From: Flavobacterium sp. BFFFF2
Lineage (GTDB): Bacteria; Bacteroidota; Bacteroidia; Flavobacteriales; Flavobacteriaceae
DNA length: 64,000 nucleotides
Direction of reading: 5' to 3'
NCBI GenBank assembly: GCA_002256385.1
Contig: NKJD01000005.1
Coordinates: forward strand, 37,038-101,037
This document shows positions 33,973 through 41,551 of the stretch, piece after piece. The first letter of the stretch is position 1. Every line of letters starts with the position of its first letter. The notes below the pieces were generated by a model. It was not told the origin of the DNA, searched no databases, and worked only from the letters and a program-made list of their open reading frames with translations. A program made the position numbers and the translations under genes.

Positions 33973-35167
33973 GCATTGTTAAAAAGGAAGTCACTTTTTC
34001 AATCACAAAATCTTGTTCTTCGGCTGTCAAGGTCGGAAACATAGGCAAACTAATGCAGTTTTTATAATACTGCTCTGCATGAGGCATATCGCCTACTTTC
34101 CATCCAAACTGCTTGTAATATGGCATTAGGTGGCAAGGGATGTAATGTATTTGTGCAAAAATGTGATGTTGACGCAAATAATTATATAAGCCCAGACGAT
34201 CTGCTACTTCAATGATATACAAATGATAGGCATGTCCTTGAACAACACCAGACTGACCTAAAATAGTAGGGCTCTGTGAAAAGCATTCTTCATATTTTTG
34301 GGCAATACTTCTTCTTTTTTCCAAGCCAAAATTAGCCCTTGACAACTGACTGATTCCCAAGGCTGCCTGAAAATCAGTAAAGCGGTAATTGTACCCCAGT
34401 TGTTGCATTTCCATATACCAACCTGGGTAATCACTTCCTTCTGGAACTTCCTGACCTGCTGCAAAAGTGGCTGTGTTTAAAAACTTTTTGGAATCTCTTG
34501 TGATTCCATGTGTTCTTAACTCCAATAATTTTACATACAATTGGGCGTCATTGGTTGTAATCATCCCGCCTTCGCCCGTTGCAATGTGCTTTACCGGATG
34601 AAAGGAAAAAATAGCTAAGTCGGCAAAATGGCCATTGCCACACTGTTGTTTCACACCCTGACTATCGACAAAATAGCCCCCTGGTGAATGGCATGAGTCT
34701 TCTAAAATCCACAAGCCGTGTTCATCAGCTAACTTTCTGAAAGCCTCTAAATTTACAGCGCGGCCTGCAAAATCTACGGGAACAATACCTTTGTAAGTAC
34801 CTTTGGGAGACGCTGCTAAAAGTTGCTTTACTTTGTCAATATCCAATAAATAGGTGGTTGGATCAATATCTGAAAAAACCACTTCTCCGCCACAATAGCG
34901 AATGCAATTGGCAGATGCCGCAAATGTAATGGGAGTTGTAATGACTTTATCGCCTTTTTGAATGTCTAACGCTAAAATTGACAAATGCAGGGCGGCTGTT
35001 CCATTGGCAACTGCCACAGCATAGGTAGAACCAATGTAGGAAGCAAATAATTTTTCAAATTCAAGAATTTTTGGTCCTTGTGTTAAAAAATCGGATTTTA
35101 ATGCTTCTGTTACTGCCTGAATATCTTGCTCCGTAATGTGCTGTTTTCCGTAAGGTATGTTATTCAT
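33959..35167 (-). CDS. pseC: UDP-4-amino-4,6-dideoxy-N-acetyl-beta-L-altrosamine transaminase (PseC)
   Basis: A 402-residue DegT/DnrJ/EryC1-type aminotransferase that converts the PseB keto product to the 4-amino sugar. Features are PYGKQHITEQDIQAVTEAL, the AVANGTAALHLSILAL region, ILEDSCHSPGG, and the PLP-binding FSFHPVKHIATGEGGMITT with its Lys; this HPVKH variant is characteristic of PseC. It lies between the dioxygenase gene (3 bp upstream) and the aldo/keto reductase gene (14-bp overlap). Length is at the upper end for the family, with an insert near 250-258 (GQEVPEGSD). Confidence 0.92.
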   Translation of the reverse strand: MNNIPYGKQHITEQDIQAVTEALKSDFLTQGPKILEFEKLFASYIGSTYAVAVANGTAALHLSILALDIQKGDKVITTPITFAASANCIRYCGGEVVFSDIDPTTYLLDIDKVKQLLAASPKGTYKGIVPVDFAGRAVNLEAFRKLADEHGLWILEDSCHSPGGYFVDSQGVKQQCGNGHFADLAIFSFHPVKHIATGEGGMITTNDAQLYVKLLELRTHGITRDSKKFLNTATFAAGQEVPEGSDYPGWYMEMQQLGYNYRFTDFQAALGISQLSRANFGLEKRRSIAQKYEECFSQSPTILGQSGVVQGHAYHLYIIEVADRLGLYNYLRQHHIFAQIHYIPCHLMPYYKQFGWKVGDMPHAEQYYKNCISLPMFPTLTAEEQDFVIEKVTSFLTMHVNK

Positions 35168-35170
35168 TCC

Positions 35171-36046
35171 TTAAATGTTATATTTTTTATAATCCTTAAA
35201 ATTGTACTCATCAAAATTCGACAGATCAATCGCTTCTGCCTCCTTTTTCATATCAACCACTTCCAACGCATTTTGCGCTTTAATTTTCTGAAGCATTTCA
35301 TTATCATAATTGCATTTTTTCCACGCTGCTACCATATAAGCACGGTGTTTTAAATACTTGAGGTATCTTTCTAGGTGTTTGTCATTTTTGGCGAAAGTAG
35401 CAAACATCGCCACCCGATCCGTTTGAGATGGTTGCACCTTTAACTTTAGGTACTTTCTATATAAACTGCCAAAAATATTGTTTTTGGAATCGTTCATTAA
35501 TAGCGCTTTGTCGGTCCCTTTTATTCGTTTGGCATTACCTGTATGGGTAGTGGTCAAATACCAAACAATCAAATCGCCTTTCTCAGATGGAACATTTATT
35601 TTGTCGCCAAATTTTAAATCGGTGGTTCGGTGTGATTGTGATCTGACAACCAAGCCTTCCGAGTAATTTTTGTGATCTTGCAAGTAAATACCAATCCGAA
35701 TCAAAGAGTAATCAGGACGCCAATCAAGACCTTCAGGATTATTTCGATCCATGCTGTCTTTGTGAAAGCCTGTTAAAATTCCGCCTTCAACACTGGCTAT
35801 TTGGTAGGTGCTGTCACCAAAATAAATCGGTTTTTCACCAATTAATTCAGTTAGCAATGCCATTAATTTCTCATGTAAAAACAAGGAGTTCAAATACTTA
35901 TTTGACAACAAATCGGTTCCACCAAAACCCGCTGCTGTTGACTCATAGCAGGCTGCTCTAAGTTCATCGCAATAACTGGGATCAAAAAAATTCTTGATTA
36001 GTAGCCAGCCATTTTTTTTAAGTTCTGAAGTGTTGTTACTTTCCAT
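35171..36046 (-). CDS. Phytanoyl-CoA dioxygenase (PhyH)-like Fe(II)/2-oxoglutarate oxygenase
   Basis: About 291 residues. The double-stranded beta-helix oxygenase motif is present: GFHKDSMDR gives the HxD pair, and TTTHTGNAKRIKG gives the distal His and the 2-oxoglutarate-binding Arg. The start NGWLLIKNFFDPSYCDELR is typical of PhyH proteins. Sitting second in the operon after pseB, it may hydroxylate or otherwise oxidise the nonulosonate or its precursor; no such step exists in the standard pathway. The C-terminal ~90 residues (QPSQTDRVAMFATFAKNDKH onward) are helical and unassigned. A TTG start five codons earlier would overlap pseB; the ATG was chosen. Confidence 0.8.
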   Translation of the reverse strand: MESNNTSELKKNGWLLIKNFFDPSYCDELRAACYESTAAGFGGTDLLSNKYLNSLFLHEKLMALLTELIGEKPIYFGDSTYQIASVEGGILTGFHKDSMDRNNPEGLDWRPDYSLIRIGIYLQDHKNYSEGLVVRSQSHRTTDLKFGDKINVPSEKGDLIVWYLTTTHTGNAKRIKGTDKALLMNDSKNNIFGSLYRKYLKLKVQPSQTDRVAMFATFAKNDKHLERYLKYLKHRAYMVAAWKKCNYDNEMLQKIKAQNALEVVDMKKEAEAIDLSNFDEYNFKDYKKYNI

Positions 36047-36050
36047 CTGA

Positions 36051-37061
36051 TTAAATAACAAATGATTCGTCCACGTGCTGTTTAATCAATGCTCTTAAAC
36101 CTTCGACGGTTTCCCATTCGGTGTTTTCTCCCGAAGTGTAATTAAAACCCTGAGGCACCAACTGTGCATTAAAATGTTGGATGTATTCACCTAAATCCCA
36201 ATTCGGTACTTGTGGAAGAATGACATAATATTTTCCTAAATCGTAGGTCGTAAATGAATCGGAGGAAGTGATCATTTCTTCGTGAATTTTTTCACCAGGT
36301 CTGATGCCGCAAACCACGTGTTCGCATTCTGGACCAATGGCTTCGGCTACATCTAAAATGCGGTACGATGGAATTTTTGGAACAAATAATTCGCCTCCCC
36401 AAGCCTGATCTAATGCGTGCAACACCATGTCGACCCCGCCTTCGAGCGAAATATTAAAACGGGTCATGTTTGGATCGGTTATCGGTAAAACACCCTCTTT
36501 CTTTTTGTTTAAAAAAAAGGGGATCACCGAACCGTTTGACCCCATTACATTGCCATAGCGAACTACTGAAAATTTAATATCTTGGTTGCCTTTGATGTTA
36601 TTGGCAGCAATAAATAACTTATCAGATGTCAATTTGGTAGCGCCATATAAATTGATGGGCGCACATGCTTTGTCGGTTGATAGTGCAACCACCTTTGAAA
36701 CATTTGATGACAAACATGCTTTGATGACATTTTCTGCGCCACCAATATTTGTTTTAACACATTCATCTGGGTTGTATTCGGCAATATGAACGTGTTTCAT
36801 GGCAGCTGCATGAATGACATAATCGATCCCGTTAAAAGCCCTTTTGAGTCTTTCTAAATCTCTGACATCACCAATAAAATAACGAATAGCTGGGTATTGG
36901 GACTCAGGAAATTCCTGAGCCATCTGAAATTGCTTTTGTTCATCTCTCGAATAAATTACTAACCTTTTTATACTTGGCCATTTTTTCAATATCGTTTTCG
37001 TCAATTCTTTGCCTAAAGAACCCGTTCCTCCAGTAATCAGTACCGATTTATTATTCAACAT
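36051..37061 (-). CDS. pseB: UDP-N-acetylglucosamine 4,6-dehydratase, inverting (PseB)
   Basis: A 336-residue SDR enzyme starting pseudaminate synthesis by dehydrating and epimerising UDP-GlcNAc. The Rossmann motif ITGGTGSLGKELTK, the VIHAAAMKHVHIAEYNPDECVKTN-type loop (in two parts, with Met-Lys replacing the usual Ser-x-x of other dehydratases), LSTDKACAPINLYGATK with the YxxxK pair, and a C-terminal GIRPGEKIHEEMI are all PseB-like. It is the first gene of the minus-strand operon, with gmd transcribed divergently. The frame opens at a TTG two codons upstream; ATG was preferred. Confidence 0.93.
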   Translation of the reverse strand: MLNNKSVLITGGTGSLGKELTKTILKKWPSIKRLVIYSRDEQKQFQMAQEFPESQYPAIRYFIGDVRDLERLKRAFNGIDYVIHAAAMKHVHIAEYNPDECVKTNIGGAENVIKACLSSNVSKVVALSTDKACAPINLYGATKLTSDKLFIAANNIKGNQDIKFSVVRYGNVMGSNGSVIPFFLNKKKEGVLPITDPNMTRFNISLEGGVDMVLHALDQAWGGELFVPKIPSYRILDVAEAIGPECEHVVCGIRPGEKIHEEMITSSDSFTTYDLGKYYVILPQVPNWDLGEYIQHFNAQLVPQGFNYTSGENTEWETVEGLRALIKQHVDESFVI

Positions 37062-37488
37062 CTTCAAATGATTAAAAAAAGCAAATTTACTTAAAATGTC
37101 TTACGGTTGATTATTTAATTGATGGACTATTTACAAGGATTTGTTTAGGCCAGTTTTCATTCAAATTCTCGATTTCAAAGTAGTCTATACCGTAAAATTA
37201 CTTCCATCTATTCTTCAGGAAATATTTCCAACAGCAACAACCAAACTAATTGGCAAAAGTTCATTTTTACTTATTAAAAACATTGAAAATCAATAGATTA
37301 TTTTTATTTTTTTGTTTAGACACCCTTTTTGGCGACGTCCGAATCGCTAAAGAAATCTACCTAGCCCGCGTTCAATATTCAATTAATAAGTAAAAAGTAA
37401 CCGATGAACTCATCATCACAGTACTGAATATGCTTATTTTTTGGTCACAGTTCATTATCTTGCACCCTTATTAATTTTTTGGATAAAA
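37062..37488. promoter_or_regulatory. Divergent intergenic region between pseB and gmd
   Basis: This 427-bp AT-rich gap separates the nonulosonate operon from the GDP-fucose operon and must hold both promoters. On the minus strand TAAATTTG (37082-37089) fits a -7 box for pseB, though it leaves only ~20 bp to the start codon and no TTG is seen at -33. I found no convincing hairpin, operator or open reading frame. The upstream-open frame of gmd into this region lacks any conserved residue. Confidence 0.4.
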
Positions 37489-38571
37489 ATGATGAAAACC
37501 GCACTTATTACTGGAGTTACTGGCCAAGATGGCGCCTACTTGAGTGAATTTTTACTAGCCAAAGGGTACCGTGTTCACGGAATCAAACGCCGCAGTTCTT
37601 TGTTTAACACCCAGCGCATCGATCACATATATGAAGATCCGCATGTCGATAATCAAAACTTTAAACTCCATTATGGCGATTTAAATGATTCGACCAATTT
37701 AATCCGGATTATCCAAGAAACGCAACCTGATGAAATTTATAATTTGGGGGCCATGAGCCACGTTAAAGTGAGTTTTGACACCCCTGAATACACAGCCAAT
37801 GCGGATGGAATCGGCACTTTACGGATTTTAGAAGCGGTTCGTTTATTAGGGTTAGTTGCAAAAACCAAAGTGTATCAAGCCTCTACGTCTGAGCTATACG
37901 GTTTGGTGCAAGAGGTGCCACAAAAAGAAACCACCCCATTTTATCCAAGATCGCCTTACGCCATTGCGAAGCTTTATGCTTACTGGATTACAGTGAATTA
38001 CCGAGAAGCATATGGCATGTTTGCTTGTAATGGCATATTATTCAATCATGAAAGTCCCTTGCGCGGCGAAACTTTTGTTACCCGCAAAATTACCCGAGGT
38101 ATTGCCCAAATGGCGCTTGGTATTGAACAAATTTTGTACATGGGAAACATTGATGCACAACGCGATTGGGGACATGCAAAAGATTATATTGAAGCCATGT
38201 GGCTCATTTTACAACAAGACGTACCCGAAGATTATGTCATTGCAACCGGCGTAACCACGTCGGTTCGGGTGTTTATTCAGATGGCATTTAAAGAAGTGGG
38301 CGTCGAGTTGGCATTTGAAGGCCAAGGCGTCAACGAAGTGGCAGTTGTTGCTTCCCATGACGGAAACTACCATTTTACCGAAGGCCAAGTCGTGATGAAA
38401 ATTGACCCTGCCTATTTTAGACCGACCGAAGTGGACTTGTTAATTGGCGATCCGACTAAGGCGAAAACGCAATTGGGTTGGGAACCAAAATATACTTTAA
38501 AAGAATTGGTGCAAGAAATGATGGCCAGCGATGTCCGTTTGTTTGAAAAAGAAATTAAAGCCAACAGTTAA
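37489..38571 (+). CDS. gmd: GDP-mannose 4,6-dehydratase
   Basis: A 360-residue SDR enzyme converting GDP-mannose to GDP-4-keto-6-deoxymannose. Diagnostic are [19 protein letters not shown], the [18 protein letters not shown] segment, [17 protein letters not shown], the [20 protein letters not shown] catalytic region and [18 protein letters not shown] short Ala/Val-rich insertion near 290-300 ([13 protein letters not shown]) is slightly unusual. It is followed by the GDP-fucose synthase gene after one base, so both act in turn to make GDP-L-fucose. The upstream 16 codons of the open frame were excluded because the conserved start is at the Met-Met pair. Confidence 0.95.
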   Translation: MMKTALITGVTGQDGAYLSEFLLAKGYRVHGIKRRSSLFNTQRIDHIYEDPHVDNQNFKLHYGDLNDSTNLIRIIQETQPDEIYNLGAMSHVKVSFDTPEYTANADGIGTLRILEAVRLLGLVAKTKVYQASTSELYGLVQEVPQKETTPFYPRSPYAIAKLYAYWITVNYREAYGMFACNGILFNHESPLRGETFVTRKITRGIAQMALGIEQILYMGNIDAQRDWGHAKDYIEAMWLILQQDVPEDYVIATGVTTSVRVFIQMAFKEVGVELAFEGQGVNEVAVVASHDGNYHFTEGQVVMKIDPAYFRPTEVDLLIGDPTKAKTQLGWEPKYTLKELVQEMMASDVRLFEKEIKANS

Positions 38572-38572
38572 T

Positions 38573-39499
38573 ATGGAAAAAAACGCCAAAATATATGTTG
38601 CTGGGCACCGTGGAATGGTAGGAAGTGCCATTTTAAAATGTTTAGTTGACAAAGGATTTACAAATATTGTTACCCGTACCTCCAAAGAATTGGATTTAAC
38701 GGACCAGCAAGCCACCGCCGCTTTTTTCAGCAATGAAAAACCAGCTTATGTGTTTTTGGCTGCAGCAAAAGTGGGCGGCATCATGGCTAATTCGACGTAT
38801 CGGGCCGATTTTATTTATCAAAATATGATGATCCAAAACAATGTCATTCACCAGAGTTATTTGAATGGGGTTCAAAAATTGGTTTTTTTAGGCTCATCGT
38901 GTATTTATCCAAAATTAGCGCCTCAGCCTTTGCAAGAAGAATCATTATTAACTGGTTTGCTCGAAGAAACAAATGAGCCCTATGCCGTAGCAAAAATTGC
39001 AGGCATCAAAATGTGCGAAGCTTATCGTGATCAGTATGGCTGCGATTTTATTTCGGTGATGCCAACTAATTTATATGGCGAAAATGACAATTATGACCTG
39101 CACAATTCGCATGTGCTCCCTGCCCTATTACGCAAATTTCATGAGGCCAAAGTCAATAACGAGCCAGCAGTGAGCATTTGGGGAAGTGGTGCGCCCTTGC
39201 GCGAATTTTTACATGCCACTGACATGGCAGATGCTTGTGTCTATTTGATGGAACATTACAGCGAACGCATTTTTGTTAATATTGGTTCGGGCGAAGAAAT
39301 TTCAATCAAAGACTTGGCCTATCTAATCAAAGATATTGTTGACTTTAAGGGTGAATTGATTTTTGACCATACCAAACCAGATGGTACTCCACGTAAATTA
39401 ATGGACAACAGTAAATTACGTGCATTAGGATGGAAACCATCCATCAACCTCGAATCGGGCATTCGTGCCGTGTACCAGCAAAAATTTGAACATGCCTAA
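38573..39499 (+). CDS. fcl: GDP-L-fucose synthase
   Basis: A 308-residue bifunctional epimerase/reductase that converts the Gmd product to GDP-L-fucose. The start KIYVAGHRGMVGSAILK, FLAAAKVGGIMANSTYRADF, the LGSSCIYPKLAPQPL loop and the EPYAVAKIAGIKMCEAYR catalytic YxxxK are family hallmarks. One base separates it from gmd, and its last eight bases overlap the start of the next glycosyltransferase gene, so the three genes are tightly coupled. Length is normal. An earlier ATG inside gmd is in frame but adds no conserved residue. Confidence 0.95.
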   Translation: MEKNAKIYVAGHRGMVGSAILKCLVDKGFTNIVTRTSKELDLTDQQATAAFFSNEKPAYVFLAAAKVGGIMANSTYRADFIYQNMMIQNNVIHQSYLNGVQKLVFLGSSCIYPKLAPQPLQEESLLTGLLEETNEPYAVAKIAGIKMCEAYRDQYGCDFISVMPTNLYGENDNYDLHNSHVLPALLRKFHEAKVNNEPAVSIWGSGAPLREFLHATDMADACVYLMEHYSERIFVNIGSGEEISIKDLAYLIKDIVDFKGELIFDHTKPDGTPRKLMDNSKLRALGWKPSINLESGIRAVYQQKFEHA

Positions 39500-40313
39500 A
39501 AAAATATCCATCATAACGGTCTGTTACAATAACCGTGAAGGTCTTGAAAAAACATTTAAAAGTGTATTGGGCCAAAGTTACCGTGACTTTGATTTTTTGG
39601 TCATTGATGGCAACAGCCAAGACGGAAGCAAGGAAGTCATGGAGCAATACCGCGACAAAATTGATTTTGCGCTCAGTGAAAAAGACACGGGTGTTTTTAA
39701 TGCCATGAACAAAGGAATCAAAGCCGCTACGGGCGACTTTGTATTGTTTATGAACAGCGGCGATATCTTTGCTGATGAACATGTTTTGGCCAATGTCGTG
39801 GATGATTTGACCAATGAATTTGACATTTATTATGGCAACAATTACAAGGTAAAAAGCAATGGTTCTAAGCGGCTAAAAACATATCCACCTGCTTTGACTT
39901 TTTCTTTCTTCTACACGACCTGCATCAACCACCAATCAACTTTTATTAGGCGGCAATTGTTTCATGATTATTTCATGTACAATGAGCAATGGAAAATTGT
40001 TTCCGATTGGGAATTTTTTGTGTACACCATTTGTGCCAAAAATGTGCCTTATAAATATTTGAACAAAACCATTGCCGAATACGACTTCAATGGGATGTCG
40101 TCAGATCCGAAAAACCAAGCGTTAATTCGGAAAGAAAGGCTAGAAGTCATTCACACTCATTTTCCTGCTTTTGAAAAAGACTATCAGGAAGTAGCCCGAC
40201 TCAATGCCAAACGTACCCGACAGTTGTTTCACATTGAAAATTTCCCGATTGCATGGAAAATCATGAAAGCGGTATTGACGGTATTCATTTTTGTGTTACC
40301 GAAAAAAAAATAG
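39492..40313 (+). CDS. Family 2 glycosyltransferase, WcaA/colanic-type
   Basis: A 273-residue inverting GT2 enzyme. It begins KISIITVCYNNREGLEKTF, contains DFLVIDGNSQDGSKEV (nucleotide-sugar pocket) and the metal-binding stretch DFVLFMNSGDIFADE, where the usual DxD is reduced to SGD, as in WcaA/WcaE-type transferases. A C-terminal amphipathic or transmembrane helix (VLTVFIFVLPKK) may hold it at the membrane. It overlaps the fucose synthase gene by eight bases, hinting that fucose or a related sugar is its donor; this is an inference from coupling only. A heptamer-type repeat array follows directly. Confidence 0.85.
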   Translation: MPKKISIITVCYNNREGLEKTFKSVLGQSYRDFDFLVIDGNSQDGSKEVMEQYRDKIDFALSEKDTGVFNAMNKGIKAATGDFVLFMNSGDIFADEHVLANVVDDLTNEFDIYYGNNYKVKSNGSKRLKTYPPALTFSFFYTTCINHQSTFIRRQLFHDYFMYNEQWKIVSDWEFFVYTICAKNVPYKYLNKTIAEYDFNGMSSDPKNQALIRKERLEVIHTHFPAFEKDYQEVARLNAKRTRQLFHIENFPIAWKIMKAVLTVFIFVLPKKK

Positions 40314-40556
40314 TTTAAAGTTTAAGGTTTAAAGTTTAAGGTTTAAAGTTTAAGGTTTAAAGTTTAAAGTTCAAGGTTTAAAGTTCAAGATTAAAAGTTC
40401 AAGGTTTAAAGTATAAAGTTCAAGGTTTAAAGTATAAAGTTCAAGGTTTAAAGTTCAAGATTAAAAGTTCAAAGTTTAAAGTTTAAGGTTTAAAGTTCAA
40501 GATTAAAAGTTCAAGGTTTAAAGTATAAAGTTCAAGGTTTAAAAGTTAAAATTCTT
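40314..40556. repeat. Array of AAAGTTTAAGGTTT-type units
   Basis: About 240 bp of near-perfect 7/14-bp units (AAAGTTTAAGGTTT, AAAGTTCAAGGTTT, AAGATTAAAAGTTC) between two glycosyltransferase genes. Longer super-repeats are also visible, since blocks such as AAAGTATAAAGTTCAAGG recur three times. No spacers, no open frame of interest. Confidence 0.9.
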
Positions 40557-40622
40557 TCCTCTTTTTTCTTTCCTCTTTCTTCTTTCTTCTTTTCTCTCTA
40601 TAAAGTGTAATATCTGCTACAA

Positions 40623-41495
40623 ATGAAAAAAATCCACGTTGGTTTTTTGTTGTCTTATGATTATGAATTGCTAAAAAAGTCAATTCCATTGGTTTATGAA
40701 GCTTCTGATCGGATTTTTTTGGCCAGAGACATGGCGTGCCGCACTTGGAAAGGAAGCACCTTTTTGATAGATGCTTCATTTTATGATTGGTTAAAAAACT
40801 TCGATAGTCAAAACAAAATTGAAATCTTCGAGGGTGATTTTTACAGGGCTGACCTTACAACCATGCAAAATGACACCCGAGAGCGCACCTTGCTATCTGA
40901 AAAAATGGGCATTGGAAACTGGTTGATACAGGTAGACAGTGACGAATATTTTGTTGATTTTGCAGGTTTTGTTCGTCAATTACGCAAATATGACAATTAT
41001 TTAGATCACCCAGAAAAAAACAAAATTCAAATTTTTGCTTGGTGGGTCATTATTTATAAATATACGGCTCAAGGCATTTTGTATGTGGACAAACCAATGA
41101 AAGCGGTGTTTGCCACCAATTTCCCGAATTATATTGGCGCACGCCGAACCCACGAACGCATTGTATATGTTGACAGCTTAGTCTTGCATGAATCAGTAGC
41201 GCGGTCTGAAGAAGAACTGCGTTACAAACTTGACAATTGGAGCCACAATGTGGATGTAAACCCCACATTTTTAGACAAATGGTTACAAGTAAATGAAACC
41301 AACTACAAAGCGTTTACTGGATTTTATTATGCCGAACCCAAACGCTGGAAAACGCTCAATTACTTCCCGACGCAGCAGTTAGAAGACATTAAAAAATATG
41401 TGGAGAACAACCCCAAATTACAGATTTCCAGTTGGTTCATTCTATTTAAAAATATGGAGCAATGGATAAAAAATTTCTTTACACGATCTAAATAA
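40623..41495 (+). CDS. Glycosyltransferase-like protein, GT2-type fold
   Basis: A 290-residue protein beginning HVGFLLSYDYELLKKSIPLVYEASDRIFLARD, like the start of GT2-like transferases that lack a classical first loop. WLIQVDSDEYFVDF around residue 97-110 supplies an acidic metal-binding motif. Later parts (HERIVYVDSLVLHESVARSEEELRYKL) resemble the acceptor region of GT2/GT92-like enzymes. It follows the fucose genes after the repeat array and probably adds a sugar in the same glycan. Specificity cannot be read. No transmembrane segment. A terminator begins at its stop codon. Confidence 0.7.
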   Translation: MKKIHVGFLLSYDYELLKKSIPLVYEASDRIFLARDMACRTWKGSTFLIDASFYDWLKNFDSQNKIEIFEGDFYRADLTTMQNDTRERTLLSEKMGIGNWLIQVDSDEYFVDFAGFVRQLRKYDNYLDHPEKNKIQIFAWWVIIYKYTAQGILYVDKPMKAVFATNFPNYIGARRTHERIVYVDSLVLHESVARSEEELRYKLDNWSHNVDVNPTFLDKWLQVNETNYKAFTGFYYAEPKRWKTLNYFPTQQLEDIKKYVENNPKLQISSWFILFKNMEQWIKNFFTRSK

Positions 41496-41523
41496 AAAAA
41501 ACACCCAAATGGGTGTTTTTTTT
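41494..41523. terminator. Bidirectional rho-independent terminator
   Basis: AAAAAAACACCC-AAAT-GGGTGTTTTTTT, located between the convergent glycosyltransferase and dipeptidyl-peptidase genes; flanking A and T runs allow it to act in both directions. The left arm begins inside the glycosyltransferase stop codon. Confidence 0.9.
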
Positions 41524-41551
41524 ATTTGACGTGCTTTACACTTTCAGATTA

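Noticed and set aside
37441..37488. N-terminal extension of gmd
   Set aside because: The 16 extra codons are hydrophobic but unlike any Gmd and precede the conserved [11 protein letters not shown] start at usual distance; ATG at 37489 is better.
40314..40556. Possible CRISPR array
   Set aside because: Units are 7/14 bp, contiguous and without unique spacers; no cas gene is near.
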